Assembly: GCF_005233875.1 (NCBI RefSeq)
Contig: NZ_SZPZ01000005.1
Span: 1 to 64,000 of the forward strand
Length of the DNA: 64,000 nt
Source: Kribbella jiaozuonensis
Lineage (GTDB): Bacteria > Actinomycetota > Actinomycetes > Propionibacteriales > Kribbellaceae
Direction: 5' to 3'
Of this stretch, positions 1 through 8,880 are shown piece by piece. The position numbers and the translations under genes are program-made. A model generated the notes under the pieces. The model was not told where the DNA came from and made no database searches. It was given only the letters and a program-made list of their open reading frames with translations. How positions within the stretch are numbered: the first letter of the stretch is position 1; the number at the start of each line of letters is the position of its first letter.

Positions 1-125
1 GGTTGCTCACGTGTTACTCACCCGTTCGCCGCTCGTGTACCCCCGAAGGGGCCTTACCGCTCGACTTGCATGTGTTAAGCACGCCGCCAGCGTTCGTCCT
101 GAGCCAGGATCAAACTCTCCGTTGA
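1..125 (-). rRNA. rrs: 16S ribosomal RNA, 5' end (partial)
   Basis: The minus strand reads AGAGTTTGATCCTGGCTCAG (99-118 on the plus strand, reversed), the universal start of bacterial 16S rRNA, followed by the actinobacterial stretch with GCGTGCTTAACACATGCAAG. Counting back from the AGAG at E. coli position 8 puts the mature 5' end near base 125. The gene runs off the left edge of the window. The V1 loop around GGCCCCTTCGGGGGTAC fits Propionibacteriales such as Kribbella or Nocardioides, but that is from memory. Confidence 0.97.
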
Positions 126-131
126 AAAATA

Positions 132-213
132 TGACAAACCAGTCGAAACCGGTGAGTCGACAACATTTGAGCGATCCTTTGAATCAGAAACAAAACCAAT
201 AACTGGCTTGTCA
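132..213 (-). promoter_or_regulatory. Leader stem immediately upstream of 16S rRNA
   Basis: In the minus-strand transcript, UGACAAGCCAG (213-203) can pair with CUGGUUUGUCA (142-132). This gives an uninterrupted 11-bp stem with a single G-U pair, closing a loop of about 60 nt. It ends only about 7 nt before the mature 16S 5' end. Placement fits an rRNA processing or antitermination structure. A full processing stem would pair with sequence 3' of 16S, which lies outside the window, so the exact role is inference. Confidence 0.5.
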
Positions 214-422
214 TCCGTATTAATTTCAAAGGAATCCGTCACAGACAACAACAAACCCCAACCCAAGATCAAAAGACCCAGGGTCCAGGAAGATTGTTCA
301 ATGCCTGTGAACGGGGTTAATGCATCTTTCGGCATTGACTTTCGGCACGCTGTTGAGTTCTCAAGAATCGGACGCACACCGCAGCATGACCTTTCGGCCA
401 GGCTTCCGGGGCAACCTGCGCT

Positions 423-451
423 ACCTTACCGGATCAGATTCACCGAGTCAA
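423..451 (-). promoter_or_regulatory. rRNA operon promoter, downstream (TTGACT-17-TAAGGT)
   Basis: On the minus strand a -35 TTGACT (451-446) is followed after exactly 17 bases by a -10 TAAGGT (428-423). Both match the primary sigma factor consensus of actinobacteria well. The position, about 300 bases upstream of the 16S start and just before the conserved leader motif, is what an rrn promoter requires. Confidence 0.65.
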
Positions 452-586
452 GACCCGATTTTCTGACCATCCACCCGCATCCAAGCTACCGCCCCGGATC
501 AGACAACCCGGTTCGGCTCAGCTAGCCTTGGGGGGTTCGGAGCGACCGGCCGCTTTCGCGTCCCGCGCCTCGCTCCAACAAGAAGA

Positions 587-616
587 ACATTACGTGGCTC
601 GCAGGTAGCCGGTCAA
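587..616 (-). promoter_or_regulatory. rRNA operon promoter, upstream (TTGACC-18-TAATGT)
   Basis: A second promoter candidate on the minus strand: -35 TTGACC (616-611), 18-base spacer, -10 TAATGT (592-587). Two or more tandem promoters are usual for rrn operons. It sits just downstream of the tyrS stop codon, so it would make the rRNA operon independent of tyrS read-through. Confidence 0.5.
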
Positions 617-705
617 ATCGGTTCCCGGTGTGCTGAATCACAGGCCTGTAATTTGCCTTCGGCAACCCGAGTGTGGGAGTGGAGCCCACCCCCACCCCGC
701 AGCCC

Positions 706-1998
706 TCAGCCCTGCACCGGTGACGCCAGAACCCCTGCAAATGAACGCTTCCCGCGCCGCAGCACGAGCACGCCGCCGGGCAGCAGGTCGTCCGTGCCAG
801 GCACGTACTCCGCGTCCTTCACCTTCTCGTTGTTCAGGTACCCGCCGCCCTCAGCCACCGTTCGCCGTGCAGCCGACTTGCTAGCGACCAGTCCGGACTT
901 CACCAGGAGGTCGCCGTACGTTGGCATTGGTTCGCCGGCACCCAGCTCCACGTGGGGTGCTTCTCGCAGCGCCGCGACCAGCGTGGAGCCATCCAGCGAC
1001 GCCAACTCCCCCTGGCCGAACAGCGCCTTCGAAGCCTCCTGCACACGCCGGGTCTCCTCAGCGCCATGCACCAGCGTGGTCACGTCCTCCGCGAGGACAC
1101 GTTGCGCTTCGCGAGCCTGTGGACGTTCCGCGGTCGCCTGCTCGAGGGCGGCGATCTCCTCCGCCGTACGGAAGGTGTAATACCGCACCAGCTGCATGAC
1201 GTCTCGGTCGTCGCTGTTGAACCAGAACTGGTAGAAGGCGTACGGCGACGTCAGCTCCCGGTCCAGCCAGACTGAGCCCGACTCGGTCTTCCCGAACTTG
1301 GTGCCGTCCGCCTTGGTCACCAGCGGGGTGGCCAGCGCATGCGCCCTCCCGCCATCGCTACGGCGGATCAGCTCCACGCCGGCGGTCAGGTTCCCCCACT
1401 GGTCGCTGCCGCCGGTCTGCAGAGTGCAGTTGTACCGGCGGTAGAGCTCCAGGTAGTCCAGCGACTGCAGCAGCACGTAGCTGAACTCCGTGTAACTGAT
1501 CCCCTGCTCCAGCCGCGCCTTCACCACTTCGCGGCCGAGCATCCGGTTCACCGGGAAGTGCTTCCCGATGTCCCTCAGGAAGTCGAGGGTGTTGAGGTCC
1601 TTGGTCCAGTCGTAGTTGTTGACGATCCGGGCCGGGTTCGGCAGCGACTCGTCGAAGTCGATGAACTTCTCCACCTGGGCGCGGACCTTCTCGACCCATT
1701 GCTGGACGACGTCCTTCGGGTTCAGCACCCGCTCCGACGACTCCTTGGGGTCTCCGATCAACCCGGTGGCGCCGCCGACGAGCCCGATCGGGTTGTGGCC
1801 GGCCAGCTGGAGTCGCCGCAGCGTCAGCAGCTGCAGCAGGTTCCCCATGTGCAGGCTGGGCGCGGTGGGGTCGAAGCCGACATAAGAGGTGATCGGTCCC
1901 TCCGCCATCGAGGCCCGAAGGGCATCCGGGTCGGTGGAGTGGGCAATCAGGCCACGGCTCTCCAGGTCATCCAGTACCTGGGTGCGGCGTTCGGTCAC
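706..1998 (-). CDS. tyrS: Tyrosyl-tRNA synthetase
   Basis: Charges tRNA-Tyr with tyrosine in the cytoplasm. The 430-residue length is normal for the bacterial enzyme. The class I HIGH-like motif is HMGN at residues 50-53, and the KMSKS-like loop is KFGKT at 234-238. The C-terminal ~70 residues form the S4-type RNA-binding domain. The start is GTG at 1996-1998, with an AGGAGAG ribosome binding site about 6 bases upstream. The gene lies directly upstream of the rRNA operon on the same strand, a common actinobacterial arrangement. Confidence 0.97.
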   Translation of the reverse strand: MTERRTQVLDDLESRGLIAHSTDPDALRASMAEGPITSYVGFDPTAPSLHMGNLLQLLTLRRLQLAGHNPIGLVGGATGLIGDPKESSERVLNPKDVVQQWVEKVRAQVEKFIDFDESLPNPARIVNNYDWTKDLNTLDFLRDIGKHFPVNRMLGREVVKARLEQGISYTEFSYVLLQSLDYLELYRRYNCTLQTGGSDQWGNLTAGVELIRRSDGGRAHALATPLVTKADGTKFGKTESGSVWLDRELTSPYAFYQFWFNSDDRDVMQLVRYYTFRTAEEIAALEQATAERPQAREAQRVLAEDVTTLVHGAEETRRVQEASKALFGQGELASLDGSTLVAALREAPHVELGAGEPMPTYGDLLVKSGLVASKSAARRTVAEGGGYLNNEKVKDAEYVPGTDDLLPGGVLVLRRGKRSFAGVLASPVQG

Positions 1999-2058
1999 TT
2001 GGTCTCTCCTCGAGTACGTCGGTCACCCCTAGTGTCCTGTACGCCGACCGGACAGCGC

Positions 2059-3096
2059 TCAGGTGGGTTCCGGACGTGTCAGTACGGCGCGGAGCTGCGG
2101 ACGGAGCGCATGTCCGTCCGGCCCCTGCACGGTGACCGCGGTCGGGCGTTGTGGGTCGTGAGCGCCCGGGTCCGGGTTCGGTACGGGCAGACCGTGGGAC
2201 AGGACCTGCTCGGCCGGGGTCAGCTGGCGGATGCCGATGGCCAGCACGTGATCCGGGTGCGACTGCGCGAAGTCGCCGTACAGCTGGGGGTCGTGCTGGC
2301 CGTCGTCACCGATCAGCACCCAGCGCACATTGGGGAACTCGCGCGCCAGCCGGCGCAGTGCGGTCCGCTTGTGCTCCTGGCCGCTGCGGAACCAGCCCGT
2401 GTTCGTCGGCCCCCAGTCCGTCATCAACAACGGTCCCGGCGGGTACCCGTGCCGCGCGAAGAAGCGGGTCAGCGTCGGCGCGGTGTTCCACGCTCCCGTG
2501 GACAGGTAGAACATCGGCGCACCAGGGTGGTCCGCCAGCAGCTCGTCGTACAGCCCTGCCATTCCTGGTACGACGCGGCGCGCCTGCTCGTCGCGGACGA
2601 ACGTGTTCCAGGCCGCGATGAACGGACGCGGCAGCATCGTCAGGATGACCGTGTCGTCGATGTCGCTGACCAGTCCGAACGTCGCGTCCGGATCCGGTAC
2701 GTAGATGCGCGCCCGGGCCTGCCGTTCGCCGTGGACGCCGAGCATGATCTCGTGCCACCCCGCCGGCAGCACCTCCGGAACGGTCAGGTCGATGAACCCG
2801 CCGCGGTCGGTGACGGCGTCGTAGGTCCGCCCGTTGACGGTGACCGACACCAGCACCTTGGTGGCCGGCGCCGTGACGAAGACCCGCCAGCCGCGCACCA
2901 CCTGATCCTCTTCGTACCGCGGCTGGTTGATCGGGTCCCGGCCGAGTACGACGCGGGCCAGCACCCGGACGAACTCCGTATTGCCGTAACCGACCTGCGG
3001 GATGATCCGCTCCTGCCAGCCGCGCCGCCGCAACACAGCCTGCACTCCCACGTTGAACCAGTCCTCGAGACGGGACGCGTAGTGCGGACGGGCCAT
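2059..3096 (-). CDS. App1-family (DUF2183) phosphatase-like protein
   Basis: A 345-residue protein of the DUF2183 family, which includes the catalytic domain of the yeast phosphatidate phosphatase App1. The HAD-type nucleophile motif DIDDT is at residues 145-149. The N-terminal part (residues 65-135) looks like a beta-rich domain. Further HAD elements are the serine/threonine of FYLSTGAWN and the acidic GDDGQHD near residue 275. No signal peptide is visible, so it should be cytoplasmic. The natural substrate in bacteria is not established. It is divergent from the LLM oxidoreductase gene. Confidence 0.85.
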   Translation of the reverse strand: MARPHYASRLEDWFNVGVQAVLRRRGWQERIIPQVGYGNTEFVRVLARVVLGRDPINQPRYEEDQVVRGWRVFVTAPATKVLVSVTVNGRTYDAVTDRGGFIDLTVPEVLPAGWHEIMLGVHGERQARARIYVPDPDATFGLVSDIDDTVILTMLPRPFIAAWNTFVRDEQARRVVPGMAGLYDELLADHPGAPMFYLSTGAWNTAPTLTRFFARHGYPPGPLLMTDWGPTNTGWFRSGQEHKRTALRRLAREFPNVRWVLIGDDGQHDPQLYGDFAQSHPDHVLAIGIRQLTPAEQVLSHGLPVPNPDPGAHDPQRPTAVTVQGPDGHALRPQLRAVLTRPEPT

Positions 3097-3205
3097 ACCA
3101 GAAACCTACCCGGAGCACGGTCCCCTAGTCGTCCTCACTCGCGCGCGGCGACAAGCTTTGACCCGCACTTCACGAACTGTCGGCGGCGTCTCCTACCGTC
3201 TCCTC

Positions 3206-4153
3206 ATGACCAGTGTCGGAATGTGCTTCCCGCGTACCTTCCCCGCCGCCCTCGTCACCGATGTGGCGCGGCGGCTCGACCGCGGTGGCGCGGACGAGCT
3301 GTGGATCATCGAGGACTGCTTCTTCACGGCCGGGCCGTCGTTGGTGTCGGCTGCACTGACGTCGACCGAGCGGCTGACGGTCGGTCTCGGCATCGCGCCC
3401 GCGGTCGCGCGTACGGCGGCGATCACAGCGATGGAGTTCGCGACGCTGGACGCGCTCGGGCCCGGGCGGTTCCTGCCGGGCATCGGTCACGGCGTGCAGT
3501 CGTGGATGGAGCAGATGGGTGTCCGGCCGAAGTCGCCGCTGACAACTCTCGAGGAAGTCACCACGACGGTCACCCGGTTGCTCGCCGGCGAGGAGGTCAG
3601 CTTCGAGGGCAAGACGGTGTACCTGAAGGACGTGAAGCTCGACGCACCGCCGGTCACCCCGCCGCCGATCCTGCTCGGCGTGATGGGTCCGAAGTCGATG
3701 GCGCTCGCTGGTCGGGTCGCGGGCGGTGTCGTGCTCGCGGAGCCGGCCACTCCGGCGTACGTGCGTCAGTCGGTGGAGTACGCCGGATCGCCGGATGGGT
3801 TCGTGGTCGCGGTGTTCGCCGCGATGTGCGTGCGGGACGACCGCAAGACGGCGTACGAGTGGACCGCGCCGTGGCTGGGGTGGCGGATCGGCGACAACCA
3901 CCCGGGGGTGACTGCGCTGCCGTTCTTCGACGAGATGAAGAAGTTGTTCGACGACTCCGGGGTCGAGGGACTCGTGGGGATGCCGACCGACTGGTGGACG
4001 GAGATCGGCGCGATCGGGACGCTCGAGGACGCGGCTGCGCATATCGATGCGCTGGAGGCCGCCGGCGTGCATCACATCGGGCTGTTCCCGGATCCGGAAG
4101 TGGAGCACGGGCTTCCGCAGCTCGACTACGTGCTGGAGTTGGCCAAGCGTTAG
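3206..4153 (+). CDS. LLM-class flavin/F420-dependent oxidoreductase
   Basis: A 315-residue luciferase-like monooxygenase-fold protein. Actinobacterial members usually use coenzyme F420; the substrate cannot be read from sequence. The typical N-terminal beta-strand and the central GRFLPGIGHGVQSWMEQMG and GVMGPKSMALAGRVAGG stretches support the family. I chose the ATG at 3206 rather than the in-frame TTG at 3158: it is preceded by a TACCGT -10-like box only 6 bases away, suggesting leaderless mRNA. Its stop codon overlaps the convergent glycosylase stop by two bases (TTAG). Confidence 0.85.
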   Translation: MTSVGMCFPRTFPAALVTDVARRLDRGGADELWIIEDCFFTAGPSLVSAALTSTERLTVGLGIAPAVARTAAITAMEFATLDALGPGRFLPGIGHGVQSWMEQMGVRPKSPLTTLEEVTTTVTRLLAGEEVSFEGKTVYLKDVKLDAPPVTPPPILLGVMGPKSMALAGRVAGGVVLAEPATPAYVRQSVEYAGSPDGFVVAVFAAMCVRDDRKTAYEWTAPWLGWRIGDNHPGVTALPFFDEMKKLFDDSGVEGLVGMPTDWWTEIGAIGTLEDAAAHIDALEAAGVHHIGLFPDPEVEHGLPQLDYVLELAKR

Positions 4154-4824
4154 GCGCGGCGCTTCGGGACATGCGGGCGGTACGGCGAGACCGTCGGGTC
4201 GCCCGGGATCCAGAAACGCCACGCACGGTCGGCCGCCTCACGAAGCCCTACGCGCGGACCGGTGGATGGTTCGCCGTCGAAGCCGGGGCCCGACAAGAGC
4301 CGGATCGGTGAGTCCTTGGCGAACAGGTCCGTGCCGTTGCCTACGCCTCTGATGCCGAGGGCAACACACAGGCGGGCCGGGCCGCGGGCGAGGTCCCGGT
4401 CGGGGTTGACCTTCGGTCGTTTCACCACGGGACCTTGCCTGACCTGATTGAAGGCGACCTTCTCGACGGCTGGTTGGCCGCGCCGGGCGCGAGCGAGTTC
4501 GACGCCTTCGATGATCTCGCCGGCGCGGAGCAGGACGGCCGATGGTTTGCCGGGCGGCCCGACGACGACGTTCATGCAGAAGTGCATGCCGTACGTGAAG
4601 TACACGTACAGGAAGCCGGGCGGGCCGAACATGATCGCGTTCCGGGGCGTTTCGCCGCGGTAGGCGTGCGAGCCCGGGTCGTTCGGGCCGTCGTACGCCT
4701 CGACCTCGGTGAGGCGTACGACGACGGTGCCCTCGTCGGTGGTGCTGCTCACCAGCATGCCGAGCAGCTGAGGCGCCACTTCCAGCACAGGACCAGCAAG
4801 AAGAGAACGGCGCATGCGCAGCAC
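4150..4824 (-). CDS. mpg: 3-methyladenine DNA glycosylase (AAG/MPG family)
   Basis: Base-excision-repair glycosylase that removes alkylated purines from DNA. The ~220-residue length and the motifs LTEVEAYDGPNDPGSHAYRG and YVYFTYGMHFCMNVV are characteristic of the AAG/MPG fold. The glutamate in VEAY is the catalytic base known from the human enzyme. The start is either the GTG at 4822-4824 or the ATG at 4813-4815, both just after the argH stop. The spacing suggests co-transcription with the arginine operon, although the functions are unrelated. Confidence 0.93.
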   Translation of the reverse strand: MLRMRRSLLAGPVLEVAPQLLGMLVSSTTDEGTVVVRLTEVEAYDGPNDPGSHAYRGETPRNAIMFGPPGFLYVYFTYGMHFCMNVVVGPPGKPSAVLLRAGEIIEGVELARARRGQPAVEKVAFNQVRQGPVVKRPKVNPDRDLARGPARLCVALGIRGVGNGTDLFAKDSPIRLLSGPGFDGEPSTGPRVGLREAADRAWRFWIPGDPTVSPYRPHVPKRRA

Positions 4825-4825
4825 C

Positions 4826-6232
4826 CTAAGCGAGACGCGTGCTGTGCTCTCCCGCGCGGGTGCGGAGTTCGGTCAGCTGGGCCTCGACCTGGGGTTGGGC
4901 CGTGCCGCCTCGGGTGTTGCGGGAGGCGAGGGAGCCCTGGACGGTGAGGACGGAGCGGACCTCTGGGGTGAGGTGGGGTGAGATCGCGGCGAGGTCGTCG
5001 TCGGACAGGTCCCACAGCTCGATGCCGCGCTTCTCGCAGGCCTGGACGCAGGCGCCGGCCAACTCGTGGGCTACCCGGAACGGGACCTTCTGGCGGACCA
5101 GCCACTCGGCGATGTCGGTTGCCAGCGAGAAGCCCTGGGGTGCGAGCTCTTCCAGGCGGGCGGTGTTGAAGCGCAGCGTCCGGATCATCCCGGTGAACGC
5201 GGGCAGCAGGACCTCGAGGGTGTCGATGGAGTCGAAGACCGGCTCCTTGTCCTCCTGCAGGTCCCGGTTGTACGCGAGCGGCTGCGCCTTGAGTGTCGCC
5301 AGCAGGCCGCTCAGGTTCCCGATCAGCCGGCCCGCCTTGCCGCGGGCGAGCTCGGCGATGTCCGGGTTCTTCTTCTGCGGCATGATGCTCGACCCGGTCG
5401 AGAACGCGTCGTCCAGCTCGACGAAACCGAACTCCTTCGTCGCCCAGATGATCACCTCCTCGGCCTGCCGGGACAGGTCGACGCCGATCTGCGCGGTGAT
5501 GAACGCGAACTCTGCCACGAAGTCCCGCGACGAGGTCCCGTCGATCGAGTTCGCCGACGAGTTCGTGAAGCCCAGCTCATGAGCGACGAACACCGGGTCC
5601 AGCCCCAGCGAGCTACCGGCCAGTGCACCCGAGCCGTACGGCGAATCCGCCGCGACCCGCGCGTCCCAGTCGGCGAGCCGATCAAGGTCCCGGATCAGCG
5701 GCCAAGCGTGCGCGAGCAGATGGTGGGACAGCAACACCGGCTGCGCGTGCTGCAGATGCGTCCGCCCCGGCATGGCAACGCCGAGGTGCTGCGCAGCCTG
5801 ATCCGCCAGCGCGTTCACCTGCTCCAGCACGAGCCGGGCGATGATCCGGGCGTGCTCACGCAAGTAGCTCTTGAACAGCGTCGCGACCTGGTCGTTCCGC
5901 GAACGCCCGGCCCGCAGCCGACCGCCCAGCTCGGCACCGAGCCTGTCGAGCAGGCCGTTCTCCAGCGCGGTGTGCACGTCCTCGTCAGCTTCAGCCGGCA
6001 GGAACTTCCCCGACAAAACGTCCTCGAGCAACCCGTCGAGGCCTGCCAGCATCGCCGTCAGATCCTCGTCGGTCAGCAGACCCGCGCGGTGCAACACCTT
6101 CGCGTGCGCCTTCGAACCGGCGATATCGTACGGCGCCAGCCGCCAGTCGAAATCCGTCGACTTGCTCAACGCCGCCAACGCATCCGCCGGGCCGCCCGCA
6201 AACCGGCCGCCCCACAGTCCAGCAGTACTCAC
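4826..6232 (-). CDS. argH: Argininosuccinate lyase
   Basis: Last step of arginine synthesis: splits argininosuccinate to arginine and fumarate. The 468-residue length is typical. The fumarase/aspartase superfamily signature GSSIMPQKKNPD is present near residue 285 and includes the mobile catalytic serine loop. WGGRF near the N-terminus is also characteristic. The start is GTG at 6230-6232, nine bases after the argR stop. It is the last arginine gene of the operon. argG, often found between argR and argH in relatives, is absent. Confidence 0.97.
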   Translation of the reverse strand: MSTAGLWGGRFAGGPADALAALSKSTDFDWRLAPYDIAGSKAHAKVLHRAGLLTDEDLTAMLAGLDGLLEDVLSGKFLPAEADEDVHTALENGLLDRLGAELGGRLRAGRSRNDQVATLFKSYLREHARIIARLVLEQVNALADQAAQHLGVAMPGRTHLQHAQPVLLSHHLLAHAWPLIRDLDRLADWDARVAADSPYGSGALAGSSLGLDPVFVAHELGFTNSSANSIDGTSSRDFVAEFAFITAQIGVDLSRQAEEVIIWATKEFGFVELDDAFSTGSSIMPQKKNPDIAELARGKAGRLIGNLSGLLATLKAQPLAYNRDLQEDKEPVFDSIDTLEVLLPAFTGMIRTLRFNTARLEELAPQGFSLATDIAEWLVRQKVPFRVAHELAGACVQACEKRGIELWDLSDDDLAAISPHLTPEVRSVLTVQGSLASRNTRGGTAQPQVEAQLTELRTRAGEHSTRLA

Positions 6233-6241
6233 AACAATTCC

Positions 6242-6751
6242 TTACTTCGGTTCACGTGCGGCCAGGGACAGGAAGCGGGCGGCGAGGGCCTCGCCGCCGA
6301 CCGGGTTACGGGACACGACCATCACGGTGTCGTCGCCGGCGATGGTGCCGAGTACGTCGTCCAGTCCCACGTGGTCGATCGCCGACGCGAAGTACTGGGC
6401 CGCACCCGGCGGGGTTCGCAGGATCACCAGGTTGGCGCTGCCCTCCGCCGACACCAGCAGCTCGGACGCCACTCTGGCCAGACGTGCCTCGAAAGCAGCT
6501 GCCTCGCCGGCTCGCGGCGTACGGTCACCGCCTTCACCCGGTACGGCGTACACGAGCTGGCCGGACGAGTCGCGGACCTTCACCGCACCGATCTCGACCA
6601 GGTCGCGCGACAGCGTCGCCTGCCCGACAACCAGGCCGGACGCAGCGAGCAGGTCAGCCAGCTCGGTCTGCGACCGCACCGGCTGCCGCCCGAGCAGGTC
6701 GACGATCCGTTGCTGACGCGCGGTCTTGGTCGTCGGTACGGCGATACTCAT
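6242..6751 (-). CDS. argR: Arginine repressor
   Basis: Winged-helix repressor that hexamerises with arginine and binds ARG boxes. It should control this operon. The N-terminal DNA-binding part contains RQQRIVDLLGRQPVRSQTEL and the recognition region QATLSRDLVEIGAVKV. The C-terminal region has the arginine-binding GTIAGDDTVMVV segment. I set the start at the ATG 6749-6751, which overlaps the argF stop as ATGA; a longer frame starting at 6778 would run into argF. Length 169 residues, normal for ArgR. Confidence 0.95.
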   Translation of the reverse strand: MSIAVPTTKTARQQRIVDLLGRQPVRSQTELADLLAASGLVVGQATLSRDLVEIGAVKVRDSSGQLVYAVPGEGGDRTPRAGEAAAFEARLARVASELLVSAEGSANLVILRTPPGAAQYFASAIDHVGLDDVLGTIAGDDTVMVVSRNPVGGEALAARFLSLAAREPK

Positions 6752-7680
6752 TCCCCGAAACTCCTTGCCAACAGCCACGACAGCAGCGCCTTCTGCGCGT
6801 GCAGCCGGTTCTCGGCCTCGTCCCAGACGACCGACTGCGGGCCGTCGATCACAGCCGCGTCGATCTCCTTGCCACGGTACGCGGGCAGGCAGTGCAGCAC
6901 GATCGCGTCCGGCTTCGCCTTGGACAGCAGCTGCTCGGTCACGGCGTACGGCACGAACGGCGCCTCACGCGAAGCCGCCTCGGCCTCCTGCCCCATCGAC
7001 ACCCAGGTGTCGGTGGCAAGCACATCCGCTCCGTCGGCCGCCGCGATCGCGTCCGCCGTCCAGGCCACCGATCCCCCGGTCGACGCGGCGATCTCGGCGG
7101 CGCGCGCCAGGATCGCAGGATCCGGCTGGTACTCCGTCGGCGATCCGACGACGACGTGCATGCCGGCGGTCGCGCCACCTAGCAGGTACGAGTGCGACAT
7201 GTTGTTGGCGCCGTCGCCGAGGTAAACCAGCTTCAGCCCGGCGGTCGCGCCCTTGTGCTGGCGCACGGTCTGCAGGTCGGCCAGGATCTGGCACGGGTGG
7301 AACTCATCGGTCAACGCGTTGATCACCGGGACCCGCGACGCAGCCGCCATCTCCTCGATCCGGCTCTGACCGAACGTCCGCCAAACGATCGCCTCGACCT
7401 GCCGGTCCAGCACGCGGGCCGTGTCCGCGATCGGTTCGCCACGGCCCAGCTGCGAGGTCTGCGCGTCGATGATCAGCGGTACGCCGCCGAGCTCGGAGAT
7501 CCCGACCGCGAACGAGATCCGGGTCCGCGTCGACGTCTTGTCGAAGATCACCGCGACGGTCTTCGGCCCGCTCAGCGGCTTGTGCCCGTGCCGATCCCCC
7601 GCCAACTGCGCGGCCAGCGTCAATACTTCGTCCTGCTCGACCGGCGACAGGTCGTCGTCCCGAAGGAAGTGCCGAACCAT
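6748..7680 (-). CDS. argF: Ornithine carbamoyltransferase
   Basis: Joins ornithine and carbamoyl phosphate to make citrulline. The carbamoyl phosphate site STRTR is at residues 50-54, HPCQ at 128-131, and the ornithine-site HCLP motif lies in VLHCLPAYRGKEI. The 310-residue length is normal. The ATG directly follows the argD stop (TAGATG), and the stop overlaps the argR start, so translation is likely coupled through the cluster. Confidence 0.97.
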   Translation of the reverse strand: MVRHFLRDDDLSPVEQDEVLTLAAQLAGDRHGHKPLSGPKTVAVIFDKTSTRTRISFAVGISELGGVPLIIDAQTSQLGRGEPIADTARVLDRQVEAIVWRTFGQSRIEEMAAASRVPVINALTDEFHPCQILADLQTVRQHKGATAGLKLVYLGDGANNMSHSYLLGGATAGMHVVVGSPTEYQPDPAILARAAEIAASTGGSVAWTADAIAAADGADVLATDTWVSMGQEAEAASREAPFVPYAVTEQLLSKAKPDAIVLHCLPAYRGKEIDAAVIDGPQSVVWDEAENRLHAQKALLSWLLARSFGE

Positions 7681-8880
7681 CTACGCCTCCACCTTGTCGA
7701 GCAACCCCGGAAGGGCCGCGACGAAATTGTCCGCATCAGCCTTGCTCAGGATGTACGGCGGCGCCAGCCGCAACGCGTTCGGAATCGGATTGTTGATCAC
7801 GAACCCGGCCTCCAGCGCGAGCGCCGCCACCTGGTCCGACACCGGCGCGGTCAGCTCGATCGCGAGCAGCAGCCCGCGCCCGCGGACGCCCGCGATCATC
7901 GGGTGGTCGAGCGCGATGATCGACGACGCGAGGTGGTTGCCGACGGCATTCACCTGGGCGAGCAGCCCGTCCCGCTCGATCACGGTCAGCACGGCGAGGC
8001 CGGCGATCGACGCGACCGGGTTGCCACCGAACGTCGTACCGTGGTTGCCCGGCTGCAGCAGGTCCGCCGCCGCGCCCAGACCGATGCACGCGCCGATCGG
8101 GATGCCCGCACCGAGGCCCTTCGCCACGGTCACGATGTCCGGCGTGATGCCCTCGGGCTCGAACGCGAACCACGTGCCGGTCCGGCCGATCCCGGTCTGG
8201 ATCTCGTCGATCCACAGCAGCGCGCCGTGCTCGGCGGTGATGCTCCGAGCGGCCCGCAGGTATCCGGCCGGCGGTACGACGACGCCGTTCTCGCCCTGGA
8301 TCGGCTCGAGGACGACGGCCGCCGTCTGGTCGTCAACGGCTGCGGCGAGCGCCTCGGCGTCGCCGTACGGAACGAACTCCACATCGCCGGGCAGCGGCGC
8401 GAACGCTTCGCGGTACGCCGGTTTCCAGGTGACCGCGAGCGCGCCCATCGACCGTCCGTGGAACGCACCGACCGTCGAGACGATCTTGGTCCGGCCGGTC
8501 CGCCGGGTGATCTTGAAGGCCGCCTCGTTCGCCTCGGTGCCGGAGTTGGTGAAGAACACCTTGCCCGGGGCATCGAAGAGACCGAGCAGTTTCTCGGCCA
8601 GCGCGATCTGCGGCGCGGAGGCGAAGAAGTTCGAGACGTGGCCGAGGGTGGCGAGCTGCGAGGTTACCGCGGACACCACGAACGGGTGCGCGTGACCGAG
8701 GCAGTTCACCGCGAGCCCGCCGAGCAGGTCGAGGTACTTGTTGCCGTCGGCATCCCACAGGTACGCGCCCTCGCCGCGCACCAGCACGCGCTTCGGCGCC
8801 CCGAAGGTGTTCATCAGCGCACCGGAGTACCGCTCGGTGAGTGCGGCCTGGGAGCCGTCGACAGTGACGAGTTCGGTCAT
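7681..8880 (-). CDS. argD: Acetylornithine aminotransferase
   Basis: PLP-dependent class III aminotransferase that converts N-acetylglutamate semialdehyde to N-acetylornithine. The PLP-binding lysine lies in TVAKGLGAGIPIG, and FFTNSGTEANEAAFK is the phosphate-binding region. Length 399 residues, typical. The start ATG overlaps the argB stop (ATGA). The position within argCJBDFRH makes the arginine-pathway role clear over related aminotransferases. Confidence 0.96.
   Translation of the reverse strand: MTELVTVDGSQAALTERYSGALMNTFGAPKRVLVRGEGAYLWDADGNKYLDLLGGLAVNCLGHAHPFVVSAVTSQLATLGHVSNFFASAPQIALAEKLLGLFDAPGKVFFTNSGTEANEAAFKITRRTGRTKIVSTVGAFHGRSMGALAVTWKPAYREAFAPLPGDVEFVPYGDAEALAAAVDDQTAAVVLEPIQGENGVVVPPAGYLRAARSITAEHGALLWIDEIQTGIGRTGTWFAFEPEGITPDIVTVAKGLGAGIPIGACIGLGAAADLLQPGNHGTTFGGNPVASIAGLAVLTVIERDGLLAQVNAVGNHLASSIIALDHPMIAGVRGRGLLLAIELTAPVSDQVAALALEAGFVINNPIPNALRLAPPYILSKADADNFVAALPGLLDKVEA

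Larger units (their letters stand above)
126..705 (-). other. rRNA operon leader and promoter region
   Basis: This 580-base stretch has no convincing gene. It is the leader and promoter region of the rRNA operon, read on the minus strand. It holds two sigma-70-like promoters (listed separately), the sequence GAGAACTCAACAGCGTGCC near 344-362, which resembles the conserved actinobacterial rRNA leader motif, and a long stem just before the 16S start. Close to tyrS, a small hairpin TTGCCGAAGGCAA (minus strand, about 654-666) could weakly terminate tyrS transcription. Short open frames here look like chance. Confidence 0.8.

Noticed and set aside
1339..4311. 990-codon plus-strand open frame across tyrS antisense and the LLM region
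   Set aside because: It crosses several well-supported genes in the wrong frame and has no recognisable domain.
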